A DNA stretch of 64,000 nucleotides from Luteimonas vadosa (lineage in GTDB: Bacteria; Pseudomonadota; Gammaproteobacteria; Xanthomonadales; Xanthomonadaceae), in contig NZ_BAABJY010000001.1 in assembly GCF_039543545.1 (NCBI RefSeq), positions 310,001-374,000 on the forward strand. The letters run 5' to 3'. Of the stretch, positions 36,416 through 45,372 are shown piece after piece. The number at the start of each line of letters is the position of its first letter. Positions within the stretch are counted from its first letter, which is position 1. Under the pieces are notes generated by a model. It was not told where the DNA came from. It did not search any database and worked only from the letters and a program-made list of their open reading frames with translations. The translations under genes were made by a program, and so were the position numbers.

Positions 36416-36503
36416 CGACGACGGAACTCCAGGGGGGCGGCCAAGAGCGGCCGGGAACGAGGGGGCGGGCGCGGACCTTACCCGGGTGGGAGGCGGCGCG
36501 CCA

Positions 36504-37886
36504 TCATTCGCGCACCACGTGCGGCATGCCGAAGCCCAGCGCGGCGACCCGGGTGCTGAATTCCGTGACGCTGGCGGCATCCAGCGGACCGACGCGCAAC
36601 CGCCAGACCGGCTTGCCGTCGGACACGCCGTCCATCAGGCGCGCACCGGCGACGCCGGCGTCGCGCAACATCGCGAGCGCGCGCTCGGCATTGGCGCGCG
36701 CGCCAAACGCCGCGACCTGCAGCATCACGCCGGGGGCGTTCGACGCGACCGGCTCGACGAGCCTGGCCGCGGGCGCCGCGGCCCGCTCGGCGGCAATGGG
36801 CGGGCCAACGGTGGCGGGTGGTCCGGCCTGGGCAACGGGCGACACCGCACCCGGCGCAGCCGCGCCGTAGGGGTCTGGCTTGCCCGGCTTGCCGGTGGCC
36901 ACGCGGGCCCGGCGCGCCTTCATCCAGGCGTCGAATTCGTCGGCCGTCATCGCCCGGCCGTCCTGCAGCATGTCGAAGCGCCAGTCGCGGGCATCGGCGG
37001 CGGCGACGGTTTCCACGGCCACCGGCACGCCCGCGCCTTCGGCCACCGTGGACGCCGCTACCATTGTCTGCGCATCGGCCGCGGGCAGGGTCGCCACGAG
37101 GTCGTCGATGGGCGTGGGCGGCATCGGCTGCGGCCTGCCGGTGGCCACGCGCACGCCCGGCGGCAGGCCGGTGGACGGATCGACCGTCGCCGTCGAGGTG
37201 TCCACGGTGGTCGAGCGCGGAACGTCGCGGGGCGTCAATCCGCGCACTTCGACCAACCCGGTCCCACGCGGATGGATGCCGAGCTTGACCGCGGCGGCGA
37301 AGCTGAGGTCGATCACCCGTCCCTCGTGGAACGGTCCGCGGTCGTTGACCCGGACCACCACGCTGCGGCCGTTGTCCAGGTTGGTCACGCGCGCGAAGCT
37401 CGGCAGCGGCAGCGACCGGTGCGCCGCGGTGAAGGCGTACATGTCGTAGACCTCCTGGCTGGAGGTGCGGCGACCGTGGAACTTGTTGCCGTAGTACGAC
37501 GCCAGCCCCTGCTCGACGTAGCCGTCGGGGCGGTCGAGCACGGTGTAGTGCTTGCCGAGCACCGTGTACGGCGAGCGGTTGCCGTAACGGGCGCGGGGTT
37601 CATCAACCACGTCCGGCTCCGGGATCGCGTCGACGTCGGGCAGTTCCTGCGGGATGCTGTCCTTGACGCCGGGCGCGTACAGGCCGCCGGCGACGTAGTC
37701 GCCTCGCTTGCCGGGGTCCTCGCGCGCCGGCGCGTACGGGGAGACCTTGCGGCCCGCGGGCGTGGCCGGTGCGGGCGCGGAGGCCTGCGGTGGCGGCGGG
37801 TCGGGCTGCTTCGGTGCGCTGCTGCAGGCGGCCAGCGCCAACAGCGATCCCGCCAGCAGGAAACGTCCCACCCGCGCCCCGCTCAT
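36504..37886 (-). CDS. rlpA: septal lytic transglycosylase RlpA
   Basis: 460 aa lipoprotein (lipobox LLALAACSS). A Pro-rich linker precedes the double-psi beta-barrel domain (GLASYYGNKFHGRRTSSQEV, with VVVRVNDRGPFHEGRVIDLS carrying the catalytic Asp), then a Pro/Ala-rich region and a C-terminal SPOR domain (LQVAAFGARANAERALAML). It cleaves naked glycan strands at the division septum. ATG 37886 overlaps the mltB stop; the frame reading on to 39080 is a shadow of mltB. Confidence 0.9.
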   Translation of the reverse strand: MSGARVGRFLLAGSLLALAACSSAPKQPDPPPPQASAPAPATPAGRKVSPYAPAREDPGKRGDYVAGGLYAPGVKDSIPQELPDVDAIPEPDVVDEPRARYGNRSPYTVLGKHYTVLDRPDGYVEQGLASYYGNKFHGRRTSSQEVYDMYAFTAAHRSLPLPSFARVTNLDNGRSVVVRVNDRGPFHEGRVIDLSFAAAVKLGIHPRGTGLVEVRGLTPRDVPRSTTVDTSTATVDPSTGLPPGVRVATGRPQPMPPTPIDDLVATLPAADAQTMVAASTVAEGAGVPVAVETVAAADARDWRFDMLQDGRAMTADEFDAWMKARRARVATGKPGKPDPYGAAAPGAVSPVAQAGPPATVGPPIAAERAAAPAARLVEPVASNAPGVMLQVAAFGARANAERALAMLRDAGVAGARLMDGVSDGKPVWRLRVGPLDAASVTEFSTRVAALGFGMPHVVRE

Positions 37887-39034
37887 GGCGACGACGGGTT
37901 GGCGATCGCCTGCGAGAGCTGGTGCACCGCCATCGCGTACTTGGGCGAATGGTTGTAGCGGCTGATCACGTAGAAGTTGCGGTAGGCCAGCCAATGTTCC
38001 TTGCCGCCGTCGCCGTCGAAGGTGAGCAGGGTCGCGCCTTCGGCTTGCGGTTCGCCCGCCCGCGGGCGGTAGCCGCGAGCGGCGAGATCGGCCAGCGGGT
38101 ACACGGGGTCGAGCCCTTCCGGCTCGAAATCGGCGGCCCCGGGATCGCGTTCCGCACGCGCCACCACCGGACCGCCCCGCTGCCAGCCGTGCACCACGAA
38201 GTAGTTCGCGATCGAGGCAAACACGTCCGGCAGGTTGTCGAGCAGGTTGCGTCGCCCGTCGCCGTCCCCGTCCTGTGCCCACAGGCGGTAGCTGGACGGC
38301 ATGAACTGGCCCATGCCCATCGCGCCGGCGTAGCTGCCCTTGAGGGTGGCGAGGTCGAGCTGCGGTTCGACCTCGGTCAGCGCGAACAGCTGCGCCAGTT
38401 CGCCAGCGAAGAACGGCGCGCGCTTGGGATAGCCGAAGGCCAGGGTGTAGATCGCGTCCAGCACGCGGTAGTTGCCGGTGATCTTTCCGTAGCTGGTTTC
38501 CACGCCGATGATGGCGACGATGACCTCGGCCGGGACGCCGGTGCGGGCCTCGATCCGGGCCAGCGCCGGGCGGTTGGCGGCCAGGAACTGCCTGCCGCCA
38601 CGGATGCGGGCGTCGTTGAGGAAGATCGGCCGGTACTCGGCCCAAGTCCGGGTCTTCTCCGCCGGGCGGTTCATCGCGTCGACGATGCCCTGCTTGAACT
38701 CGGCCTGCGCGAGCGTGTCGCGGATGCGCTGCGGCGAAACGCCGTAGGTGCGCGCGGTGTAGTCGACGAACGCGTCGATGCGCTGCGCCTGCGGAATGGA
38801 GGGATCGGTGACCGACGGCGGCGCGACGGGGCGCTCCGGAGGCTGCGGCACCTTGGGCAACAGCCGGGGCGCCTGCGGCGCCTGGGGCGGGGCGGCCTCC
38901 GGCCTGGCCAGCACCTCCACCGGTGGCGGGGCGGTCTGGGTGGCGCAGCCGGCGAGTGCGAACGCGGTCGCCATCGCGATGGAAAAGGGCACGATCGACG
39001 CGCGGATCGGGGGGATTCGGTGGCGTTTCGTCAT
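37883..39034 (-). CDS. mltB: lytic murein transglycosylase B
   Basis: 383 aa. The N-terminus has a lipoprotein signal (AMATAFALAGCATQ). The body shows the MltB landmarks: VIVAIIGVETSYGKITGNYR with the catalytic Glu, YAGAMGMGQFMPSSYRLWA, DGDGDGRRNLLDNLPDVFAS and the SPKYAMAVHQLS end. It cuts peptidoglycan glycan strands to make anhydro-muramic ends. Its position between rodA and rlpA matches other gammaproteobacteria. Confidence 0.9.
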   Translation of the reverse strand: MTKRHRIPPIRASIVPFSIAMATAFALAGCATQTAPPPVEVLARPEAAPPQAPQAPRLLPKVPQPPERPVAPPSVTDPSIPQAQRIDAFVDYTARTYGVSPQRIRDTLAQAEFKQGIVDAMNRPAEKTRTWAEYRPIFLNDARIRGGRQFLAANRPALARIEARTGVPAEVIVAIIGVETSYGKITGNYRVLDAIYTLAFGYPKRAPFFAGELAQLFALTEVEPQLDLATLKGSYAGAMGMGQFMPSSYRLWAQDGDGDGRRNLLDNLPDVFASIANYFVVHGWQRGGPVVARAERDPGAADFEPEGLDPVYPLADLAARGYRPRAGEPQAEGATLLTFDGDGGKEHWLAYRNFYVISRYNHSPKYAMAVHQLSQAIANPSSP

Positions 39035-39123
39035 CGTCGGCGAGGTTAACACGCACTCCATTCGACCAAGGGCCCCGCAAGGACGGCGATCGGGCCCATG
39101 TTCAGGCGCGAACGGGCCTCGAA

Positions 39124-40233
39124 TCACCGCCTCGTCGGGCGGTGCGCCCTGACCGCCATCACCACGCCCAACCCGGCCAGCAACGAGACCGCGGCGGTGC
39201 CGCCGAAGCTCAGCAGCGGCATCGGCACGCCGACCACCGGCAGCAGCCCGGAAATCATCCCGCCGTTGACCACGACGTACACGAAGAACGCGAGCCCGAG
39301 GCTGCCTGCCAGCAATCGCGAATACGCGCTGCGCGCCTCGGAGGCGATCCACAGGCAGCGCCCGATCACGAACAGGTACAGCGCCAGCACCGTGGCCACG
39401 CCCAGCCAGCCGAATTCCTCCGACAGCACCGCGAAGATGAAGTCGGTGGTGTGTTCCGGCACGTAGTCCAGGTGGGACTGCGAGCCCTTGCCCCAGCCCT
39501 GCCCCGTCAGCCCGCCCGAGCCGATCGCGATCTTGGACTGGATGATGTTCCAGCCGGTGCCCAGCGGATCGGATTCCGGATCCAGGAAGGTCAGGATGCG
39601 ATCCTTCTGGTACGGCCGCAGCAGCCAGAACCAGGCCGCGGGGGCGGCGGCCGCGACGGCCGCGGCGGCGGCGATGAACCACCACCAGGACAGTCCCGCG
39701 AGGAACAGGGCGAAAGCACCGCTGGACGCCACCAGCATGGCGGTGCCGAAATCCGGCTGCATCAGGATCAGGCCGGTCGGCAAGGCAATGATCGCGATGG
39801 TGGCCACGGTGGTCAGGAAGCGCGGCGGCAGCGTGCCGACATGGAGCATCCACGCCGCCATCATCGGCAGGCTCAGCTTCATCAGTTCGGCCGGCTGGAA
39901 GTAGAAGATGCCGAGGTTGATCCAGTGCTGGCCGCTGCGACCGGTGCCCACGAACAGCACCACCACCAGGGGCACCAGCGACAGGGCGTAGACGTAGGGC
40001 GTGGCTTCCCGCAAGCGGATGGGCGGGATCCGGGACAGCGCCCACATCACCGCCAGCCCGACGCCGTAGCGCGCGGCCTGCGACACCACCAGCGCTTCGT
40101 TCTGGTTGCCGGCGCTGTAGAGCACGGCCAGGCCGATCGCCATCAGGGCCAGCAAGGCCACGCAGAGCGTCCAGTCGAGGGTGCGCGTGAACCGCTCCGC
40201 CATTTCCAGCAGCCATTGCAGGATGACGTTCAC
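39124..40233 (-). CDS. rodA: rod-shape peptidoglycan polymerase RodA
   Basis: 369 aa SEDS-family glycosyltransferase with ten membrane helices. Diagnostic pieces are NLGIFYFQPAELMKLSLPMM, ILMQPDFGTAMLV, DPLGTGWNIIQSKIAIGSGG, PEHTTDFIFAVLSEEFGWLG and VGVPMPLLSFGGTA. It polymerises glycan from lipid II together with PBP2 during elongation. GTG 40233 is chosen because the family starts shortly before WLLEMAERF; the longer frame repeats the mrdA end. Confidence 0.92.
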   Translation of the reverse strand: MNVILQWLLEMAERFTRTLDWTLCVALLALMAIGLAVLYSAGNQNEALVVSQAARYGVGLAVMWALSRIPPIRLREATPYVYALSLVPLVVVLFVGTGRSGQHWINLGIFYFQPAELMKLSLPMMAAWMLHVGTLPPRFLTTVATIAIIALPTGLILMQPDFGTAMLVASSGAFALFLAGLSWWWFIAAAAAVAAAAPAAWFWLLRPYQKDRILTFLDPESDPLGTGWNIIQSKIAIGSGGLTGQGWGKGSQSHLDYVPEHTTDFIFAVLSEEFGWLGVATVLALYLFVIGRCLWIASEARSAYSRLLAGSLGLAFFVYVVVNGGMISGLLPVVGVPMPLLSFGGTAAVSLLAGLGVVMAVRAHRPTRR

Positions 40234-40309
40234 GCCGGCACGGTCCGTGCCGGCGCAGGTCGGTGCCGGCATCGACGCTGCCTGTCCGCGCGTCCGCGGG
40301 CCTTCGCCT

Positions 40310-42280
40310 TCACCGGGGAAGCGCCGGTGCCGGCGACGCGATCTCGGGCGTCGCCTGGGCGGCGATCCCCGGCGATGCGGACGACACGATGTTGGCGAAC
40401 AGGGACGCTTCCGGCGCGGCCTCCTCCGACGGGTCGCGCACGGGCTCTGGCATCTCGCCGAGCAGCCAGGCATCGAAGATCTTGCGCGCGATCGGCGCCG
40501 CGGTGCTGCCCCCATAGCCGCCATGCTCGACCGAGACCGCCAGCGCGATCCGCGGGTCGTCCGCCGGCGCGTACCCGACGAACAGTGCCTGGTGCCGCAG
40601 GTGGTAGGGCAGGTTGCGCGGATCCACGCTGGCGCCGCCCTTGCGGCTGATCTTCTGCGCGGTGCCGGTCTTGCCTGCCATGCGGTACTCGGCGCCGATC
40701 GCCATCCGTGTCGCGGTGCCCCGCCCGTGGATGGTGGCGGTCATGCCCTCGCGCACGGCCTGCAGGTGCGCGGGGTTGTCGGTGATGCGGGAGGGCACGG
40801 GCTGCGGCACCGGCCGCCAGTCGGCGTCGTAGCCATCGCGCCGCTGCGCCAGCAGGTGCAGGCGGTGCAGGTCGCCGCCGTTGGCGATCGCCGCCGTGCC
40901 GCGGGCCAGTTGCAGCGCGGTGGCGACCCAGTAGCCCTGGCCGATACCCGCGATCACCGTCTCGCCCGGATACCAGGGCTCGCGCGTGCGGCTGGCCTTC
41001 CATTGCGGGGAAGGCACGATGCCGCTGCTTTCGCCGACCAGGTCGATGCCGCTGGGCTGGGCGAAGCCGTAGCGCCGCATGTAGCGGTCCAGCCGTTCGA
41101 TGCCCATGTCGTAGGCGAGCTTGTAGTAGTAGTAATTGACCGAACGCGAGATCGAATCGCGCAGGTCGACCCAGCCCCCGCCGCCGTGCGCGTCGCGGTA
41201 ACCGCGGCGCTGGCCGGGAATGCGGAACTCTCCGGTCGAGAACACCCGGGACTCGGGCGTGCGCAGCCCGCTGTCCAGGCCGGCCAGGGCCACGAACGGC
41301 TTCACCGTCGACCCGGGGGGGCCCCCACCGAGCACGTTGCGGTTGAACATGGGCCGGGAGGGATCGTCCACCAACCGGCGGTAATCGGCGCTCGAAATGC
41401 CGTTGACGAACAGGTTGGCGTCGTAGCTCGGCAGGCTGACCATGGCCAGCACCTCGCCGTTGCGCGGATCCACGGCCACCGCCGAACCGTGCAACTCGCC
41501 GAAGGCCAGCACCATCGCCCGCTGCAGGTCCGCGTCCACCGAAAGGCGCAGGTCGGCGCCGGCAGTGGCCGGCAGCATGCCGACCCGCCCCAGCGCGCGG
41601 CCTTCGACGTTGGTCTCGACCTGCTCGTAGCCCACCTTCCCGCGCAGGGCGGCGTCGTAGTAGCGCTCGATGCCGGTGCGCCCGGTGTGGGTGAACACCG
41701 CGTGCTCCTCGCCGAACTTCTCGATATCCCCCTCGTCGGTACGGCCGACGTAGCCGATCACGTGCGCGAACAGGTCGCCGTATGGGTAGCGCCGGTTGAG
41801 GTAGGGCACCAGCTCCACGCCGGGGAAGCGCCAGCGGTCCACCGCGAAGCGCGCCGCCTCCTCGTCGCTGATGCGCAGCTTCAGGGTGACGGCGCGGAAA
41901 CTGCGCGTGGCCTTGCGGGTCTTCTCGAACTGCGCGATGTCCTCCGGCGACAGGGCGACGATCTTCGACAGTTCCGCGACCAGTTCCCTCGGGTCACCCG
42001 CGTCCTCCGGGGTGACGTCGAGCCGGAAGGCGGGGACGTTGTCGGCGAGGATCCTGCCCTTGCGGTCGTAGACCAGCCCGCGCCCCGGCACCACGGGGCG
42101 CAGCTTGATGCGGTTGTCCTCCGAGCGTTTGGCGTAGTCCTCGTGCTCGATGACCTGCAGCTTGAAGTACCACGCGGCCAGTCCCGCCAGCGACAGCAGC
42201 ACCACGACGAAACCGAACAGGGCACGCATGCGGAAACGCATCGCCTCGACGGCGGGATTGCGCACCCGGCTCGATCGCAT
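40310..42280 (-). CDS. mrdA: penicillin-binding protein 2 (elongasome transpeptidase)
   Basis: 656 aa. One N-terminal membrane helix (LFGFVVVLLSLAGLAAWYF) is followed by a pedestal region (RGLVYDRKGRILADNVPAF) and the transpeptidase domain with GSTVKPFVALAG (nucleophile Ser), RSVNYYYYKLAYD (SxN) and AGKTGTAQKI. The C-terminal 45 residues after DAWLLGEMP are Pro/Ala-rich and beyond the usual fold. It cross-links new glycan with RodA. It is followed by rodA and preceded by mreD. Confidence 0.92.
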   Translation of the reverse strand: MRSSRVRNPAVEAMRFRMRALFGFVVVLLSLAGLAAWYFKLQVIEHEDYAKRSEDNRIKLRPVVPGRGLVYDRKGRILADNVPAFRLDVTPEDAGDPRELVAELSKIVALSPEDIAQFEKTRKATRSFRAVTLKLRISDEEAARFAVDRWRFPGVELVPYLNRRYPYGDLFAHVIGYVGRTDEGDIEKFGEEHAVFTHTGRTGIERYYDAALRGKVGYEQVETNVEGRALGRVGMLPATAGADLRLSVDADLQRAMVLAFGELHGSAVAVDPRNGEVLAMVSLPSYDANLFVNGISSADYRRLVDDPSRPMFNRNVLGGGPPGSTVKPFVALAGLDSGLRTPESRVFSTGEFRIPGQRRGYRDAHGGGGWVDLRDSISRSVNYYYYKLAYDMGIERLDRYMRRYGFAQPSGIDLVGESSGIVPSPQWKASRTREPWYPGETVIAGIGQGYWVATALQLARGTAAIANGGDLHRLHLLAQRRDGYDADWRPVPQPVPSRITDNPAHLQAVREGMTATIHGRGTATRMAIGAEYRMAGKTGTAQKISRKGGASVDPRNLPYHLRHQALFVGYAPADDPRIALAVSVEHGGYGGSTAAPIARKIFDAWLLGEMPEPVRDPSEEAAPEASLFANIVSSASPGIAAQATPEIASPAPALPR

Positions 42281-42285
42281 GCGCC

Positions 42286-42771
42286 TCAACGCCTGGCCCT
42301 CCGAGAAAACCTCAGTCCGTCCAGCAACACGAACAGCGGCGGCCACAACAGCATCCCCACCAGCGGCGCCCACCAGTACGTCCACGGGAGCAGGGGCTCG
42401 CCGAGCGTCAAATGCAGCACCGACGACACGACGCGGTCGTTGAGCAACAGGCCGCCGATCGCCAGCGACTGTTGCGCGAGCGGGAAGAACCGAAGCTGCG
42501 CGCGGAAACGCTGCAGGATGAAGGCCATGACCACCAGCCGCAGCGACTGCTCGCCCAGCAGTCCGCCGAAGGCCAGGTCGGCGACCAGGCCGAGCAGGAA
42601 CACGGTGCCAAGGCCCACCCGCGCGTTGTCCTCGAGCACCCAGAAGGCGAGCACCAGGGCGAGCCAGTATGGCCGCAGCGGCTGCAGCACTTCGGGCAGG
42701 GGCAGCAGGCCGAGCAGCAGGGCGAGCAGGATGCTGACCGGCAGCGGCCAGTGGTTGCGGTGGCGGATCAC
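42286..42771 (-). CDS. mreD: rod-shape determining protein MreD
   Basis: 161 aa with about five membrane helices (LPVSILLALLLGLLPLPEVL, WLALVLAFWVLEDNA, VGLGTVFLLGLVADLAFGGL). MreD couples MreC to the elongation machine. The GTG start overlaps the mreC stop (GTGA), so translation is coupled. The gene ends 5 bp before mrdA, as expected for one transcript. Confidence 0.88.
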   Translation of the reverse strand: MIRHRNHWPLPVSILLALLLGLLPLPEVLQPLRPYWLALVLAFWVLEDNARVGLGTVFLLGLVADLAFGGLLGEQSLRLVVMAFILQRFRAQLRFFPLAQQSLAIGGLLLNDRVVSSVLHLTLGEPLLPWTYWWAPLVGMLLWPPLFVLLDGLRFSRRARR

Positions 42772-43745
42772 GGCGAAGGTGCCTGCGTCGATGGCGCTCG
42801 CACTGCCTGGGGCGGGCCTTCGGCGGGCGGGCCGCTGGCGTCGACGGGGCCTGCGCGATCGAGCGCGGCGGTTGCACCCTCCTCCGCTTGCGCCGCGGCG
42901 CCCGTCCGCCGGCTTTCCCTGAGCAGCAGGACGTCGCGACCGCGGTCGAGCTGGGCCGCCGTGCGCACGTCGCCGACCAGGAAGGCGCGGTTGTCGTCGG
43001 GCTGCAGCGAGTCGATGCTGCCGACCGGGAACCCGGGCGGGAAGCGGCCGCCCAGGCCCGAGGTGATCAGCACGTCGTCGACGCGCACGTCGCTGGACAG
43101 GGGCACGTTGCGCAGCTCCAGCAGGCCGCTGCTGCCGGTTCCGTACGCCACCAGCCGCACGCCGGTGCGTGCCACCGCCACCGGGATCGCGTGGTCGGGG
43201 TCGGTCAGCAGCAGGACCACCGCGGTGGTCGGAGTGACTTCGATCACCTGCCCCACGAGCCCGCCGGCGTCGATCACGCTCTGCCCGCGGTGGACGCCGT
43301 TGCCGCTGCCGGCATCGAGCAGCAGGCGTTGCCGCGTGGGGTCCAGGTCCACGTCCAGGATCGGGGCAAGTTGCACGTCCAGCCCACCGCGCCGGGCGGC
43401 GCCGAGCAGGCCACGGAGGCGCGCGTTTTCCTCGGCCTGGACCTGCAATCGCGTCCGCTCGGCATCCATCCGCAACAACGCGTTGCGCAGGCGCCGGTTC
43501 TCCTCGGACAGCCGGGCGCGGGTCGCGGCGTCGTCGCGCACGCTTTCGCCCAGTCGCGACGGCAGGCCCGCGAGCCACCACAGCGGCTGGATCGCCACGC
43601 TCGCCTGCTCGCGCGCACGATCCAGCCAGCTACCGCGATGGTCGAGCACGATCAGCGTGATCGACAACGCCAGGTATGCGAGCAGGCGCAGCGTCCCGGC
43701 GACATCACCGGGACGGGGGGCGGCGGGAGCTGCGTAGGAAGGCAT
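42768..43745 (-). CDS. mreC: rod-shape determining protein MreC
   Basis: 325 aa. An N-terminal membrane helix (AYLALSITLIVLDHRGS) and a coiled coil (residues 60-110, LSEENRRLRNALLRMDAERT) lead to the periplasmic double beta-barrel with VIDAGGLVGQVIEVTPTTAV and VLITSGLGGRFPPGFPVGSI. MreC forms filaments that activate PBP2. A Pro/Ala-rich tail of about 35 residues follows. Runs into mreD with a 4-bp overlap and is separated from mreB by a hairpin-rich spacer. Confidence 0.92.
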   Translation of the reverse strand: MPSYAAPAAPRPGDVAGTLRLLAYLALSITLIVLDHRGSWLDRAREQASVAIQPLWWLAGLPSRLGESVRDDAATRARLSEENRRLRNALLRMDAERTRLQVQAEENARLRGLLGAARRGGLDVQLAPILDVDLDPTRQRLLLDAGSGNGVHRGQSVIDAGGLVGQVIEVTPTTAVVLLLTDPDHAIPVAVARTGVRLVAYGTGSSGLLELRNVPLSSDVRVDDVLITSGLGGRFPPGFPVGSIDSLQPDDNRAFLVGDVRTAAQLDRGRDVLLLRESRRTGAAAQAEEGATAALDRAGPVDASGPPAEGPPQAVRAPSTQAPSP

Positions 43746-43952
43746 CTGGCGCGGACTGGGGATCGTGGCGTCGGTGGATTCGCCGGGCCGGGTTCGCGGT
43801 CGCGACCCGCGTGCGGGTCACCATCGTAAGCGATCGGACCGTGGGTGTCGGGGTTGGAAGCGAATCGGGAACACGTCACGGCAATCGAGCTGTCGCCATC
43901 GCCCATCGGGCGTTCAGATGACGCATCAGGTTCATGCCTCGACGCAACCTGT

Positions 43953-44057
43953 GGCCCATGGATGGGCCAACGCAAGCGGCGAAGCCGCTTGCGGCCATGG
44001 ACGAAAATCGCACTTTTCGTTCATGGCTTCGGGGCGGGCCATGGATGGCCCGTCCCC
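43953..44057. repeat. four consecutive hairpins between mreB and mreC
   Basis: Four stems lie end to end: GGCCCAT/ATGGGCC (43953-43968); a perfect 10-bp CGCAAGCGGC/GCCGCTTGCG with a gaa loop (43971-43993); a 14-bp gccatggacgaaaa/ttttcgttcatggc with one G-T pair (43994-44027); and ggggcgggccat/atggcccgtcccc with a one-base bulge (44031-44057). The last begins only 9 bases from the mreB stop. As RNA the array would be very stable on either strand; as DNA it looks like a clustered palindromic repeat. Confidence 0.85.
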
Positions 44058-44065
44058 GAACAAGA

Positions 44066-45109
44066 CTATTCCGACGCGAAGAACTCGTTGCCGTGCAGGT
44101 CGAGCAACTCCAGCGCCCGGCCGCCACCGCGCGCCACGCAGGTCAGCGGATCCTCGGCGACCTGCACGTGCAGGCCGGTTTCCTCGCTCAGCAGGCGATC
44201 CATGTCGCGCAAAAGCGCGCCGCCGCCGGTGAGCACGATGCCGCGTTCGGCGACGTCGGCGCACAACTCCGGCGGCGTCTGCTCCAGCGCCTGGCGCACC
44301 GCCTCGACGATGCCTGCCAGCGGTTCCCGCAGGGCCTCGAGCACCTCGCCGGAACGGATCGTCACCATCTTCGGCACGCCCTCGGCCAGGTGCCGCCCGG
44401 AGATCTCCATTTCCATCTCGCGCTCCTGCGCGTAGGCGCAGCCGATCTCGAGCTTGATGCGCTCGGCGGTGGTCTCGCCGATGAGCATGCCGTGGTTGCG
44501 GCGCAGGTAATTGATGATCGACTCGTCGAAGCGGTCGCCGCCGATGCGCACCGACTGCGAGTACACGACGCCGTTGAGCGCGATCACCGCCACCTCGGTG
44601 GTGCCGCCACCGATGTCCACCACCATCGAGCCGCGTGCCTCGGTCACCGGCATGCCGGCGCCGATCGCCGCGGCCATCGGCTCCTCGATCAGCGACACGT
44701 CGCGGGCACCCGCCTCGAGCGCCGAATCCTTGATCGCCCGCTTCTCGACCTGGGTCGAGCCGCAGGGCACGCAGATCAGCACGCGCGGGCTGGGGCGCAG
44801 GAAGCGCGACTTGTGCACCTTGCGGATGAAGTACTTGAGCATCTCCTCGGTGTAGGTGAAATCGGCGATGACGCCGTCCTTCATCGGGCGATGGGTGGTG
44901 ATGTTGCCGGGGGTGCGCCCGAGCATCATCTTGGCCTCGCTGCCGACGGCGGCGACCGCCTTCTGGCCGCCGAGACGGTCCTGGCGCACGGCCACCACGG
45001 AGGGTTCGTTGAGGACGATGCCCTGGCCGCGGACGAAGATCAGGGTGTTGGCCGTGCCCAGGTCGATGGACAGGTCATTGGAGAACATGCCGCGGAACTT
45101 CTTGAACAT
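44066..45109 (-). CDS. mreB: rod-shape actin homologue MreB
   Basis: 347 aa actin-like ATPase that organises lateral wall synthesis. The nucleotide-binding motifs are intact: LSIDLGTANTLIFVRGQGIV (phosphate 1), MVVDIGGGTTEVAVIAL (phosphate 2), and GIVLTGGGALLRDMDRLLSE (adenosine). First gene of the cell-shape cluster; the mreB message likely reads on into mreC, though the intervening hairpin array may reduce this. Promoter candidate at 45209-45237. Confidence 0.96.
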   Translation of the reverse strand: MFKKFRGMFSNDLSIDLGTANTLIFVRGQGIVLNEPSVVAVRQDRLGGQKAVAAVGSEAKMMLGRTPGNITTHRPMKDGVIADFTYTEEMLKYFIRKVHKSRFLRPSPRVLICVPCGSTQVEKRAIKDSALEAGARDVSLIEEPMAAAIGAGMPVTEARGSMVVDIGGGTTEVAVIALNGVVYSQSVRIGGDRFDESIINYLRRNHGMLIGETTAERIKLEIGCAYAQEREMEMEISGRHLAEGVPKMVTIRSGEVLEALREPLAGIVEAVRQALEQTPPELCADVAERGIVLTGGGALLRDMDRLLSEETGLHVQVAEDPLTCVARGGGRALELLDLHGNEFFASE

Positions 45110-45208
45110 CGGGGGAATTGATCCGTCTGGAAGGTGGTTCGGGGGGCCCCGCCGGGGGAGCAGCGGCCTGCGGGGGAAACGGCGCGGAACGCGCCAGACC
45201 GGCCGCCC

Positions 45209-45237
45209 AGCCTAGCAATCGGCCTCGGACCCGGCAA
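45209..45237 (-). promoter_or_regulatory. candidate promoter of mreB
   Basis: On the minus strand TTGCCG (45232-45237) is followed after 17 bp by TAGGCT (45209-45214), giving a leader of about 95 nt before mreB. The spacing is ideal but both hexamers are moderate matches. Confidence 0.45.
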
Positions 45238-45372
45238 GGACGAACACGACAGTTTGCACCATATGCTGGCCGGCATGTGGGTCAACGATTACCCTGAGCG
45301 CCCTCGCGGCGCCTGCGTGCCTCCCGCCCCCGCCTCCCCGGCACCCATACCCCCTCCTGGAGCGTTCGACCG

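Noticed and set aside
36504..39080. rlpA frame read on into an 858-residue protein
   Set aside because: The upstream half lies across mltB in another frame; a lipobox start at 37886 and 4-bp overlap with mltB fix the real beginning.
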